Assembly (NCBI GenBank): GCA_032433595.1
Contig: JASWJB010000099.1
Location: 1 to 64,000 of the forward strand
Direction of reading: 5' to 3'
From: Conoideocrella luteorostrata
Lineage: Eukaryota; Ascomycota; Sordariomycetes; Hypocreales; Clavicipitaceae
DNA length: 64,000 bases
The position numbers and the translations under genes are program-made. Below, piece after piece: positions 11,435-23,576 of this stretch. Under the pieces are notes generated by a model, which had not been told where the DNA came from, searched no databases, and saw only the letters and a list, made by a program, of their open reading frames with translations. The number at the start of each line of letters is the position of its first letter. The first letter of the stretch is position 1.

Positions 11435-13371
11435 ATGACAGGAAACCAGTCCAACGAGACCCTGGCTGCCGAGTTCCCTTTACCTAGTGGTACGTCCATC
11501 CTTTCCGTGTTTACCTTCCGACTCACTGCTCGATCCATGAGCCATTCCCACAGCAAATACAGCAGTTTCACTAACTATGTACAGGCGCAAGGAAGGCAGA
11601 AAGCTCTCTGTCCAACAGTCCAGCAGCTTCTGATGACCACCCCGCATGTCCCCGGATCATACACACAGACACCCCAGCTCAGATCCGCCGAAATGCCCTC
11701 GCAGCCATCCAGCTAGCAACGCGAAGCGATGCAGATTACATCGTCATCAGCTGGGAAGCTAATGACCCAGAAAACCCACACAACTGGCCATTCGTAAGTT
11801 CTACCTACCTGTCTCCTCCTAGTTTAGCTACCAAGCACGCATCCAATCTAACCCGCTCCCTCCTTGATAGTTCAGAAAGACCTATGCTCTCACAGTAATA
11901 TGCATGCTCGTGACAAACTCAACCATGGGCTCTACGCTGCCCTGCATGGCGATGCCCCAAATAACCAACGAGCTTGGCCATCAGTCGCAGGAGCAAATAG
12001 TCCTACCCATTTCCGTATTCCTGCTCGGCTACGTCTTCGGCCCTGTCATCTGGGCGCCGCTGAGCGAGCAATTCGGTCGGAAGTTTCTCACTATGTCCAC
12101 CTTCGCCGCCTTTTCGCTGTTCACCATGGCCTGTGCTCTTGCTCCGGCCTGGTCCCATTTCCTAGGGTTTCGGCTGTGCTGCGGCGTTTTCGCGAGTGCG
12201 CCGATTGCGGTTGCGGCTGGGATACTGGCAGATGTATACGGTGATGCTCGCGCAAGAGGGAAAGCCTATTCCGCATTCTTGGTGGTATGTCTGTCGACTT
12301 ATGTTTTCACTTTGGTCTCGACATAGTCGTAATGATGCTAATGATCGGTCTTAGACCACGGTCTTTGGACCCATCTTCGGCCCAATAGTTTCAGGCTTCG
12401 CTTCCCCAACTATCGGCTGGCGATGGGCATTCTGGATCGCCCTCATCTATGCAGCCGTTACATTTATAATGCTCCTCTTTCTCCCAGAAACCTACCACCC
12501 CATCCTTCTCAGCAGACGAGCATATCGTTTACGTCAACACGGCCACTCCTCCAATGTTGTTGCGCCGCGTGACCTAGAAGAAACCATCGATTTCGCCCAA
12601 CTCATCAGCAAGGTCCTTACCCGCCCTCTCCGAATGCTCTTCTTCGAGCCCATCGTCGCCGCAATATGCGGCTATCTGGCTTTCGTATACGCCATATTCT
12701 ACATGTCCTTCCAGGCATTTCCCATTATATTTCTCCACCATTACGATCTGTCTCCTGGCATTACAGGGCTCTGTTATCTTCCCATTGGAGCTGGGGCTTG
12801 TCTATCCATGGCATCTTTCTGGTGCTGGGATAATTATGTTGCCATGGCTGCTTCCAGTCACGCGGGGTGGACAAAAAGTGATGAGTACCGTCGAGTGCCG
12901 CTGGCTACCATTGGGGGTCCTCTCTTCGTCATCTCGCTCTTCTGGCTAGGATTTACCACCCGCCCTTCAGTATCTTTTATTGTCCCCATGCTAGCGGGGT
13001 TACCGTTCGGCATGGGCTTTCAGCTCATCTTCATGACGCTCTTGAACTACATCACAGACGCATATGAAATCTACGCTGCGTCCGCAAACGCGGCGGCTTC
13101 GACATCCCGCTCCATCCTAGCAGTTGTTTTGCCGTTAGCTACAAAGACCATGTTCGACAAACTTGGTGTTTCTGGGGCGTGTGCGGTGTTGGGAGGTCTT
13201 AGCGCTGCTATGAGCATCATCCCATTTATTTTCCTTTGGAAGGGGCAGGCTATGCGGGATCGGTCACGGTTTTGCATTGCACTGCGGCAGATGAAGAAGG
13301 ATTTGCAGCAAAAGGCAGTGCAAGAGCCGCTGGTGAAGTCGAACGGGGATGAGAAAGGCCGTACTGCTTGA
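11435..13371 (+). CDS. MFS transporter, drug:H+ antiporter-1 (DHA1) type
   Basis: Four exons (11435-11489, 11585-11793, 11871-12284, 12355-13371) close in phase to 564 residues. The cytosolic N-terminus ends in WEANDPENPHNWPF, the PxNPxNW signature that precedes the first helix in fungal multidrug and polyamine MFS proteins. About twelve hydrophobic segments follow. Motif A is visible as APLSEQFGRKF between helices 2 and 3, and the first-half segment FGPIFGPIVSGF fits the antiporter motif C position. The central loop lies around DLEETIDFAQLISKVL, and the C-terminal tail is charged. Such proteins export toxic compounds, metabolites or polyamines at the plasma membrane using the proton gradient. 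Substrate is unknown; no biosynthetic gene lies nearby, so there is no cluster context. Confidence 0.92.
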
Positions 13372-13835
13372 AAGTGTCATTTGATAAAGAGTGTGTTGCT
13401 AAGTGACTGAAATTCAGCACTAGGAGAACGCACCGGCATTTGGGCCGTAGGGACGGGTTTTTAGCGGACTAATGAAACAAAGACACTGGCGTCCAACTGT
13501 GCACAATCAGTGGTAATAGACTTAGTTTAATTAATGGTCATCTAACGAATCAATAAAGCAAGAGATGGGAGATGAGCCTTTTTTTTTTTTTTTTTTTTTG
13601 GTAAGGACTGAAGTACATCTTTGTGACAATGGAACTGAGAAGCCGAGACCCCTGCGAGGGGCAAGTTCTCGTGATCTTCGACCATCCAAGGCCTAAACCA
13701 CAATTCGACAAAATCGTTGTCAGCGTATCTCGACGGCAATTAATTTTGCTGAACACATAAATAGGCAATGCCGAAATAACTCTTTTGGATACCTGCTTTA
13801 TGACTGCAAAAGTTATTTTGTACAACGCAACCCGG
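13372..13835. other. Convergent 3' region with poly-T tract
   Basis: Shared 3' flank of the MFS gene and the convergent unknown gene. A T run of about 20 nt lies at 13580-13599. No gene seen. Confidence 0.6.
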
Positions 13836-15800
13836 TCAATTGGTCTGATGACCGATGGATGGCTCCATGGCGTGTAAATTGTTGCTTTGATAGCCCTCTG
13901 AGCTTCGTCTGCAGTCGACCATATCGCATGATAACGCCCTCTCGATCCGTTCTTTAGTGACCATCGTCGGTTTCGTCCTGCTGCGCTTAGATAAGCTGAC
14001 CGCCATCCTTGCATCGGTGTTATTACTGGCCCCAAGCTTGGACAAGCCTGAGAACGATTGCTGCAGCTTTTCTTTAATCGATGTGCGTATTGGAGTCTTT
14101 TGAGGAAGCACTGTCCACCTCTCTTGAGATTGACTTGACGAGTCGCGAAGATTCGTGCCTGAGCGGCTGGCGGCAGTACATGTTGGCAAAGTTAAGTTGA
14201 CATCTACCGATGTCCCTTGCGAAACAGACATACAGTGATCCTTTGGCTTATGCTTTTTGCCTTTAGATTGATGATCATAACTGTTCAAAGGCTCTGTTGC
14301 ATCGCTGCCATCTGTAATGTTTGAGAAGATCTGTTCTTCAGCTGTCGTGTAAGAGCTCTTCTCTTCCGAATTGCCCAATTCCTTCCAACTTGACAGTCTT
14401 CCGTACCCTACGTGGTTACATCAGCTAGATTTTCTTACTTCGGGACAATTTCACATACAGTGAATTGGGGAGAGCTCGAGATTCTCTAAATCTTCTTCGC
14501 TGAGAAGATAGGTGTTTGTTCCAGAACTAGAAGGGCTCGGATCAAAGCTAGGCAACGCAGATGGATAATTTGAAGACCCTTTGTCGTCCGGCTTCTCAAA
14601 ACACTTAACGGGCTCATTTAGGTTTGAGGAGTTTTCTGAATTTCTAAACTCGTCGATACCGTTTCCCCCGATATTGGGTGACTTGTCTTGTGCATTTTCT
14701 GTACGTGCTAGGACTAGGGAACGCGGTTTGTTGGCTCCGGCTGGCGTAGAGGACGACGACTCTATGATGCTATCTACGCCAGCTATCTCGTCACTTGTCA
14801 AGGACTGGTATTTTGAAGAGCGGTTTTCTGCAGCAGCTGTTTGTTCGAAATGGGGTACAGAGTTGTCGAGCGACTTCATGCCTTGCGCAATTAGCCATAC
14901 TCCCAAGGCAGACTGATCATCCCAAGCGTGCGATCCATGACGTATATTGAAATCGCTTTCCAGTCCAAGTATCCTTTCGAGTCGAGGTGACCCAGGCTCA
15001 CAACTCGACGGACGAGGAGACAAGGAAGTCTTTGGGGCAATCCTCCCTTCCGGCAATTGAGCCTGGTCGAGACTAGGTTGCGAGCGTTTCTCCACCATGC
15101 CTGGGTGTGCTTCTTGCAGCGTACTGCGGCCAGGCTCATAGTAGATGTGCTCATTTACGACGTCTGGTAGATGGAAATTTTCATGAGGAAGTGTGCTCTG
15201 CGTGGAAGAAAGGTCCGACGAAGTTGGATCAGATGCCACAGCACAATCATCGAATGTGAATTCTAATGTATCTCTGGGGCCGCTCCGTGGGCTTGCTATT
15301 TGACATGCTGGGCTTCCCATGTCAATCAAAGTAGCAAGCTGTCGAGGGCTGTCGTGCGACTTGTTGCTTATCGCGTCATTGCCATTTTCATTGTCTCTCT
15401 CGAGCTCGTCTTGTATTCTTTTTTGTCTAAGCCGCCTAACCTCAGCTCGTCTTGCCAGTTCCTCGTCGCTATGTCCGATAGACACTCTTGAGTGTCGTCT
15501 AGAGTCGATTTCCTGCGACAGGCGCTTGATAAACCTTGTCTTTACCGCCTCGAAAGTGCTTACACGTGCGAACGGAATGGGGATCTCGGCGTCTTCTGCC
15601 TCAGCGTGGCATCCGACTATCTGGCACAGCTCAACCGGGCCTTCAAATGGCGAGACTTGTTCGCTCCTGAGCTTGGATTTAGAGCATTGGGGGCCGCTGG
15701 TATTTACCGCCGGAGGGTTGCGAGTAGACTTGAAAATAGACGTGAAGCTTATATTTTTATCCCGCTGACGACGAAGACCGCAGCACCACAAGGCGTGCAT
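13836..15800 (-). CDS. Hypothetical protein, Ser-rich and largely disordered
   Basis: Two exons (15800-14459 and 14407-13836) join in phase across a 51-nt intron to give 637 residues; the intron removes the stop that would end the first exon at SPIHCM. The N-terminus MHALWCCGLRRQRDKN has a Cys pair that could be lipidated, which is speculation. A basic/acidic helical segment (about residues 85-140, RRAEVRRLRQKRIQDELERD) is the only clearly structured part; the rest is Ser/Thr/Pro/Glu-rich. I recognise no domain. The long open frame, the clean intron and ordinary codon use support a real gene. It is probably lineage-restricted within filamentous ascomycetes; no function is proposed. Confidence 0.72.
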
Positions 15801-16178
15801 GATGGTTAGAAATCCAAACTTTGGGTTAAAAATCTCTCATGGTTTTCTGTTTTTGCGGCCAGGCTGAAGCTTGCCTGCTATTCCAAGGAAAAACCTTGAA
15901 GCGTCGTACCGAATGAAGCTTGTCCGAGTTGACGACACTCGCCGAAATGGAATTAGCGGACTGTCCGCGGGCTTGTTGTCAGAGACGCGCTCTTCTTTCC
16001 TCGTCTCCCAAAAAGCTCCAAGCAACACGATACGATCGACGCAACCAGTGTGGGAGGACATGATTACAGAAGAGGCCAGTTTGGTTGCTGTAGGGAAGGT
16101 CCAGCTCGAGGCGGCCCCAGCAACACAGTTCCTTCCCACCTTCGCTAACAAGAATCAACTGATATTGGTGTCCCTTCT

Positions 16179-16632
16179 TCAAACCGGCTTTATGCACTTT
16201 CGCAGTTGCCGTTTTGTACGACAAACGTCAGGGGCTATAATCGCCGGATTCTTGAGCATGCTGTTGGCGGAGCTGTGTGCTCCGTAGAATGGCTGTAAGT
16301 TGCCCAACGAGGCCTTGAATAGCCAGACTTTGTCGCTTTTTTGAAACCTAGGGTAGTTAGTCGGTACATGTCGCGGCGATTAGTGATTGTGCAGCCGGCC
16401 CGGTTTCCGAGGGCCGCTGCACAATAACAGCTTCGGGGAACATCAGCTACCTGGAGACCCTTGGGAATTCGTTTCCGAGTATTTGAGCGAGGTTGTTAGC
16501 CGTAGGTAACTGGAGCAGTCTCATGATGAGCATGCACACCCGATTGGGTCGGTGCATTTTGAATCGCTGTATGTCGGGACACTCGGCGACATTCTGGTCA
16601 TAAAACCCCGTCGCCCGCTCAAATTTGACCAT
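16179..16632 (-). CDS. Possible small gene, unknown function
   Basis: A two-exon minus-strand model (16632-16451 and 16347-16179) closes in phase to 116 residues, with a 103-nt GT-AG intron. The product starts MVKFERATGFYDQNV and ends RQLRKCIKPV; no domain or signal peptide is recognised. Other minus-strand frames continue toward 15837, so the true structure could differ or the region could be noncoding. A strong inverted repeat (16386-16425) lies inside the predicted intron. Support is limited to splice phase and open frame. Confidence 0.25.
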
Positions 16633-18477
16633 GTCTTCGGAAAGATTACAAAGTTTCCAGGCTCAATGCAAATGTTGTCCCAGAGCTGGTGTGAGACGGA
16701 CTCACATGGATCCATACTATCATGTTACTCATACCGTCTTACGGAGGCTGGCGGGCAAATCGACGCTCAACCCGTGGGTTCTCTTCCTCTACACTTTGCT
16801 CTGCGTACGCCGAAGTATTCTAAATGGATGGTTGTATTCGTCGCTCACGCGCTGTAGCAAAACCCGCGACGCAGAGGAAGTCGGCGACCGGTTAGTCCAT
16901 GCACGTACTACGGAGTACGGAGTACTGAGTACAGTATTGCGCGACGCTTGTTCAATAACTACTTAGGTAGCTAGTACGAGTACTCCGTACATACAGAGCA
17001 CTTGCAAATCCGAATACGGGACTCGTAGGCTCCAGATGCTGGTACGAGTACTAGTACTCCGTTGTAGGTAACGGGGTAAGCGTGAGTGCATGGGCCGGTT
17101 GGAAACAACTTGTCACTCCACATAGTTAGGGTGACTGGGTGTTTATATGACGATGCGGATTGTACACACCTTCATATCTCTGGTGGCACAATTGTGAAGT
17201 GATGAAATGGATTTGCACAAGCGAACGTTGGACTGAAACACGCATCTACTGATAGCTCGGTTCTACAGCAGGGTCAGCCCGCAGTGATGTTTCGCCTGTA
17301 ACTGGCTACTAGGTGGTACGAAATTGTGGTCGGACATTCTCACCTCCGAGCCGGTGATTCTGGCTAGCTGTATTTGCAACAATGTCCGATTGACAGATAG
17401 AAAAAAACTCCGGACACCGAGTTGATGGCCGAAACTGGATTTACTGCTCCCTTGAATATGATATTGCGTAGCCCGTACGGAGTTAAGAAGTGCAATGAGT
17501 TTATGTTGCAAGGCATTGACAGGAGAAGCTGTGAGTACAGGGCATGAAGAGCGAAGCAACGATGGCGCAATTGGCAGATTCTGCACGGGATGGACCCGGG
17601 GCGACGACGTCGGCGTGTGGTCGCTGTGGGCTTGATAGGCACGGCACAAAAGGAAGAGCAACAAAGTTGGACAAAGAGGGGCAGCAAATGGGGCAGCGTT
17701 CCGCAGTCGGAAAATCATGGGACAATTGATCGAAGCTCGGAGCACCTTCATCACACTTAATCATTGCAGAGAGAACCCTGGTTTTGGAGGGGCAATTGTG
17801 CGTGGGTATCTCGAGGGGCGTGGAGGGTCCGGTCCGGTGTGTTTTAGTTCAGCATGCACGGAGTAGTGCTCCGATCTGCTGCCTCACTTCAATTGATCAT
17901 GGCGAAATCACACGCCCGTAGCCTGCTAGTCTGCCGTAGAATACAGGTGAATATGAAATTGCTAGCCTTTTCAAGTGCTCACGAAACTTGCCAACAAACA
18001 AGACACAGCCCGTGGATGTCCCAATCCCTGCCTGTTACTCGCTAAACCTCAGATTGACTTGACCCCTCCCCCGCTTTCGGCGCCATTTTTTTTCTGGCTC
18101 AAACTGGCCTCACGCTGGTCCTGGTTGCTGGTCGGTGTCCCGCCAGCCGTTGGATTCCATCGCTGACCTTCTTTCTACTTCTTCCCCTCCCACTCCTCTT
18201 CAACCCTCTTCCTCCTTTTCCTTTTCTCCAGTCTCTTCATTTATCCTCTACTCTATATCTTCCCACAGAGAGTCGTCTCAACTTGGCCGATTCACTGTGA
18301 TACACAAGGCTCTACCTCAGCTGGTAAGCATTATTCACGGCAACATCAAACCTGTCTCGTTGCTCCTCTTTGCTATATTTGTTTGGCCGCGCCATAGCTA
18401 ACCTCGTCGCATCCCTTCTTCCAGAGCCTTTTTGAACCATCAACCACACAATTGAGAGTTAGGAGCCAATCGTCAAG
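16633..18477. other. Long intergenic/promoter region upstream of MET6
   Basis: The stretch holds a cluster of the dispersed TACGGAGTAC-type motif at about 16907-16934, 16981-16990, 17041-17062, 17474-17484 and 17857-17873. A CT-rich tract at about 18167-18260, typical of fungal core promoters and leaders, precedes MET6. A 163-codon minus-strand frame at 17263-17754 has no domain and is not called. Confidence 0.55.
18324..18424 (+). other. Probable 5'-UTR intron of MET6
   Basis: A GTAAGC donor at 18324 and a CTTCCAG acceptor ending at 18424, with a GCTAACC branch-like sequence between them, sit in the leader about 54 bp upstream of the MET6 start. The splice signals are seen; use in vivo is inferred. 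Confidence 0.55.
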
Positions 18478-20920
18478 ATGGTGCAGTCCGCGATTCTCGG
18501 TTTCCCGCGCATGGGAGTCTTGCGTGACCTGAAGAAGGCCACCGAGGCTTGTGAGTACAGTCACATACCCTTTGAAACTCAAAAAAAGAAGAGAACTCAA
18601 TTTTCTAACACAATAACTCAAAAAAAAGACTGGGGTGGCAAAATCTCCCAGGCTGACCTCCTCGCTGAGGCTAAACGCTTGCGCCTTGCCCACTGGAAGA
18701 TCCAGCAAGATGCTGGTGTCGACATCATCCCCAGCAACGACTTTGCCCTGTACGACCAGGTTCTCCACCAAATCCAGGATTTTGGTGTAAGTTCATCCTC
18801 TCATGTCATTCCACACTGGAACTAGATCAATTTCTGACCAAAAACTACAGGCTGTCCCCGAGCGCTACACCAAAGATGGCCTCAACGCTGTTGACCAGTA
18901 CTTCGCCATGGGCCGTGGCCACCAGAAGGGCGGCATTGACGTCCCCAGTCTGGAAATGGTCAAGTGGTTTGACTCCAACTACCACTACGTCAAGCCTACT
19001 CTCCAGGACAACCAGACCTTCAAGCTGGTAGACAGCCCCAAGGCTGTTACTGAGTTCATCGAAGCCAAGCAGGCCGGTATCAACACCCGCCCAGTCCTTG
19101 TTGGCCCCGTGAGCTTCCTCCACCTCGGCAAGGCCGACCGTGGCCAGTCCGTTGATCCCATCGACTTGCTTGACAAGCTTCTGCCTGTCTACGAGCAGCT
19201 CCTCATCAAGCTCAAAGACGCTGGTGCCGAAACTGTTCAGATTGACGAGCCTACCCTGGTTTTCGATCTTCCCTCCAAGACCAAGGCTGCCTTTGAGCCT
19301 GCTTATAAGAAGTTTGCCAGCCTTGGTACCAAGATCCCAAACTTGGTCTTCACCACCTATTTTGGTGACATCGTTCACAACTTGAACCTTCTCCCCAAGG
19401 ACATTTATGCTGTCCACATCGATCTCGTCCGTAACCCCGAGCAGCTCGAGACCGTTGCCGGTGCCCTCGGCGCCAAGACCATACTCTCTGCCGGTGTCGT
19501 CGATGGCCGCAACATTTGGAAGACTAACTTCAAGCGAGCTATTGAAACCGTCGAGTCCGCCGTTCAGAAGTTGGGCAAGGAGCGTGTCATTGTCGCCACC
19601 TCCAGCTCTCTCCTCCACACCCCTCATACTCTTGCCAGCGAGAAGAAGCTGGATCCCGAGATCGCTGACTGGTTCTCTTTCGCCTCCGAGAAGGCTGTTG
19701 AGATTGCCATCATTGCCAAGGCTGTCACCGACGGCCCTGCAACCGTCCGCGAGCAGCTCGAGGCTAACGCCAAGTCTATGCAAGCCCGTGCCACTTCTTC
19801 TCGCACCAACGACCCCAAGGTCAAGGATCGCCAGTCCAAGGTCACAAAGAAGGACCACGACCGTCTGTCCGAGTTCACTACTCGTATTGCTGCTCAGCAG
19901 AAGAAGCTCAACCTTCCCCTCTTCCCCACCACCACCATTGGTTCTTTCCCCCAGACCTCAGAGATTCGTGTCCAGCGAAACAAGTTCACCAAGGGTGAGA
20001 TCTCCGAGGAGCAGTACGATACGTTCATTGAGGAGGAGATCAAGCAGAATGTCAAGATCCAAGAGGAATTGGGCCTCGATGTCTTCGTTCACGGCGAGCC
20101 TGAGCGTAACGACATGGTCCAGTACTTTGGTGAGCGACTGAACGGCTATACTTTCACAACCCACGCATGGGTCCAGAGCTACGGTTCTCGTTGCGTCCGA
20201 CCTCCTATCATTGTCGGCGACATCTCTCGTCCTGCCCCCATGACTGTCAAGGAGTCCAAGTACGCCGTCTCCGTCTCCAGCAAGCCCATGAAGGGTATGC
20301 TTACTGGCCCCGTCACTTGCTTGCGATGGTCATTCCCTCGTGACGACGTTCACCAGTCCGTTCAGGCTCAGCAGCTTGCTCTTGCCCTTCGCGATGAGGT
20401 CGTCGACCTCGAGAAGGCTGGTGTTGACGTCATTCAGGTTGACGAGCCCGCCCTCCGTGAAGGTCTCCCTCTCCGCTCTGGCAAGGAGCGAGACGCCTAC
20501 CTCGAGTGGGCCGTCGACGCCTTCAAGCTGTCCACCGCCGGTGTTGAGGATGCCACTCAGATCCACTCCCACTTCTGCTACTCTGAGTTCCAGGACTTCT
20601 TCCATGCCATCGCCGCTCTCGATGCTGATGTCCTGTCTATTGAGAACAGCAAGTCTGACGCCAAGTTGCTCCGCGTCTTTGTTGACTCTGCTTATCCCCG
20701 ACACATTGGTCCTGGTGTCTACGATATCCACTCTCCCCGTGTTCCCAGTGAGCAAGAGATTCGTGACCGCATCGAGGAGATGCTTCAATTCCTCAAGCCT
20801 GAGCAGCTCTGGATCGACCCTGACTGTGGTCTCAAGACCCGCCAGTGGAAGGAGACAAAGGAGGCCCTGGTCAACATGGTCAATGCCGCCAAGTTCTACC
20901 GCACCAAGTATGCAAAATAA
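18478..20920 (+). CDS. MET6: Cobalamin-independent methionine synthase (5-methyltetrahydropteroyltriglutamate-homocysteine methyltransferase)
   Basis: Three exons (18478-18550, 18629-18786, 18851-20920) give 766 residues, the normal MetE length. The enzyme transfers the methyl group of 5-methyl-THF-polyglutamate to homocysteine, making methionine in the cytosol. The N-terminal domain starts MVQSAILGFPRMG and includes the family motif YWGGKIS formed across the first intron. The C-terminal barrel has TTTIGSFPQT near residue 440 and the zinc-site elements IHSHFCYSEF and DPDCGLKTR, which supply His and Cys ligands. Codons are strongly biased to C-ending forms, as in highly expressed fungal genes; this bias also creates long empty frames on the other strand. 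A probable 5'-UTR intron lies upstream. Confidence 0.98.
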
Positions 20921-22703
20921 GTGTATAACCACACTGGCATAAATGATATCACGTAAGGCGATGGCAAAGATTGAGCATTGTTTAATTTAATTTTCTCACG
21001 TGATGGATCGACACCCCTTTTTTTGGGGGGGCAAATTTCCTTCGTTGTTTTTACTATTATTTGAAAATGAGCCGGATACGATCTCAACATCGGCGTTTAT
21101 GGAATGGGGGTGATGACAAAAGATGTGTTTTAACTGCATCCCGAAAAGTTTATGAAAAAAACTGAGGGCAAGGGACTGGATTGGGCAGGCGGTTTATGGC
21201 GAGCATTCAACATTAGATGCATTTAGCACACACACTCCCGTTTCGGAGTGGATATTTTTGGACGTTTCCATGTGAAAAAATAGAATGGAATATTGATCCA
21301 AGATGACGAGATTCTTCAACATGACGGCGTTTTGTGGTCTGGCGGGGGTTCACTCAGCCCATCGCTATTTCGAGTTGGATGATACCTAGGAGCAAGTAGA
21401 TGTAAATATTAATATACCCGATTCAACCTGGGCGAGTAATGTGGTCCGTTGCAATTAATACAAAGCGGAGGTGAGGTCTTACTGATCTGCCACGGAGTAT
21501 TTCTTTTGGGTATTAAATTTTTATTCCCGGAACAAGGACAAGGGAAATAGTTGTGCTTGTTCACGGTCTGGGCAGTGAGGGTTGAGCACGTTGTTAGATG
21601 ACAAGTAAGGCTCAGCGGTAGACATGCTGCTCCTTTATTAGCTTCTTCTCCTTCTCCGTCTTTTGTTTTCTTTGTCACCAGTGAACACATCTCAATTCGC
21701 AACTTTACGACATTAAATGGCGGCTCTGTCCTGCCAGGAAAATCTGACCAACAATTCAACAGAGGTTATCTCTATTAGCTTACTATTCTGTTTCATACTC
21801 AAGACCTGGATCGCTTAATTCAGTATGTTCCACCTATAAACTAATTTCAATGGGAATATTTGAAATCCCGCCCCATTCAGTTCCATCTCTTTCTGTTATC
21901 TTGCGTCACTTAGCATTACGCAATCTCTTTTTCGGTCCCTTCTTTGCAAGCACGGCGGTAGATCACCTCCATGTTGTTGCCGGTAGTGCTGTCTCAGTAA
22001 GTTGCGACGATGGCTCTTAAACGAGCATGATAGAAGCGGACAGGATCTTTTTGATCATCGCCCCTGTGTGTAAGTCTGTGCTTGGAGAGCCCGGATCGGG
22101 TTTTACATTTTTTAAAGCACCCGTGATGATCGTATTGATATATGTGCCTGCTCCTTTGTAAGCTTGTCTATGCATGGCGTTCTATCTCTACAGCCACTCT
22201 TAGAGTTCTGAACTTACTGCTTTGCGCTACGCTCTTCATCACATCCTGAAAAATTTCGGGACTTTTGAGGCTGCGGAGCTTGTGTACCATCTAAACTTGA
22301 ACTTGTGGTGTTTGTCGCGGGGATGTCTGCTGCATGAATTTAATCTGTTTCTCTCCCAGGGCAAGTAGCTCCTATGCCGAGTTATTCAATGGAGGTAAAT
22401 ACGAGTCGTATCTTTGAGAAAAGCACCAGATATTCATAGACCTGTTTTTGGCCTTCCAAAAGGTCAAGAGTGGCCAAGTGCTCACTGACGGACAACACTG
22501 CAACAAAACTTGGCTCTTCCTTCATAGCATCAGCCAGAGGAACAAAGAAGTGTGCGCGCAGCTTCTCCAGCGTCTTTGCTCGCTCAAACCTATAGAACCG
22601 GCCGCTCCTGCAGCTAAGTACCGTCTTTCCATAACCAGATAACTTGCAAAAGGTAGTTGCCTTTTTCCTTCACAAACACGAAGACGGAGAGAAACCTAAC
22701 TGT
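20921..22703. other. Intergenic, no supported gene
   Basis: MET6 3' flank with a perfect TCACGTGA at 20996-21003, followed by AT-rich sequence with only short frames. One dispersed-motif copy (CACGGAGTAT) is at 21491-21500. No gene or RNA is recognised. Confidence 0.55.
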
Positions 22704-23576
22704 TTACCGTAATATGTCATCAGGGCAATCTGCAGTCATGCTCTGACTATTTTCTTCGCTATTGCGTTGAGGCTGGGGTTCCTCAGAATACTTCCATCCT
22801 GCTGGTGCAAACATCGACGGACCTGACAAATCTCCAGGAGCATCTAATGGTGGAGGGTACTGATGGCTTGTTGCCTCTATATTCCATGCAGATATACTTC
22901 TAGGGTCAGTGCCCGTATAGCAATTACAGTTGAGATTGGTATTACCGAGACGTGGGAGCTGGGAAAGATGGTATTCTTGGCGGATCTGTTCCATTCTGGA
23001 CCGGGCTTGTTGTATAGGCTCCATCTCCGACATACGTTGCCAGATCCCCTCGGATGCTTCTGCTTCTCCAAAGGGAATGCCATCTACAGCGGCGACTGGA
23101 ATCTGTCCTTGAGAGGGAATAATATATTCTCTCATCCCTCCCTGCGAATTAGTTGACTCGGAATACTCCAAGTTTGGAAAGGCACTGTTTTCCTTCAGGG
23201 TCGCCACATAACCGGTTTTCCACATCTTCGGTGCTAACTGGTCGAAGGCGGTCTTGTCTTCGTTCACTTTTGGACAGTTCCGCCAGCGATCCAAGCCCGA
23301 AAGTATGTCGCCATCATGCATTCGCCGTCGATCATAGAGCGATGTCGATACCGCGTATGTAAGACTTGTAAATGCGAATATCTCTCTGAGTGTTCCTGGT
23401 ACATATCCATCTAACACCTCGCGGTACACCAAGACTCCTAAGGTTTCCAGTGTTTCAGAGTCAGAGTAGGCGTTTTGGATTTGAATCGAGGGTTCTGATG
23501 GCGACCCAGACGTGAGTTCATTAATAAGTCGGCGAAACTCATCCTGCATGCCTCTCTTCAGAGCGTGAATTGCCTT
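22704..23576 (-). CDS. Transcription-factor-like C-terminal region, zinc cluster not found
   Basis: An open frame of about 290 codons begins right after an acceptor-like CTTAG at 23577 and has its first ATG at 23549 (281 residues from there). The sequence KAIHALKRGMQDEFRRLINEL, then YVPGTLREIFAFTSLTYAVS and DILSGLDRWRNC, resembles the conserved C-terminal part of some fungal Zn2Cys6-type regulators, from memory and not from a search. The tail is Pro/Gln/Ser-rich. Upstream, a 67-codon frame (23677-23880, beginning MNAQQRAMVGVDGMF) may be a further exon, but I could not join the two with a canonical intron in phase, and no C6 zinc cluster is visible upstream. The gene may be truncated or decayed. 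Confidence 0.5.
   Translation of the reverse strand, partial: KAIHALKRGMQDEFRRLINELTSGSPSEPSIQIQNAYSDSETLETLGVLVYREVLDGYVPGTLREIFAFTSLTYAVSTSLYDRRRMHDGDILSGLDRWRNCPKVNEDKTAFDQLAPKMWKTGYVATLKENSAFPNLEYSESTNSQGGMREYIIPSQGQIPVAAVDGIPFGEAEASEGIWQRMSEMEPIQQARSRMEQIRQEYHLSQLPRLGNTNLNCNCYTGTDPRSISAWNIEATSHQYPPPLDAPGDLSGPSMFAPAGWKYSEEPQPQRNSEENSQSMTADCPDDILR

Noticed and set aside
15837..16151. Minus-strand frame just upstream of the 637-residue gene
   Set aside because: Only 37 bp from that gene's start and without domains; more likely leader sequence than a separate gene.
17263..17754. 163-codon minus-strand frame upstream of MET6
   Set aside because: No domain, odd composition, and it overlaps several other short frames; no splice or promoter support.
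18845..20932. Long antisense and out-of-frame ORFs within MET6 (up to 337 codons)
   Set aside because: They arise from the strong C-ending codon bias of MET6, which removes stop codons in other frames. No domain is seen in them.
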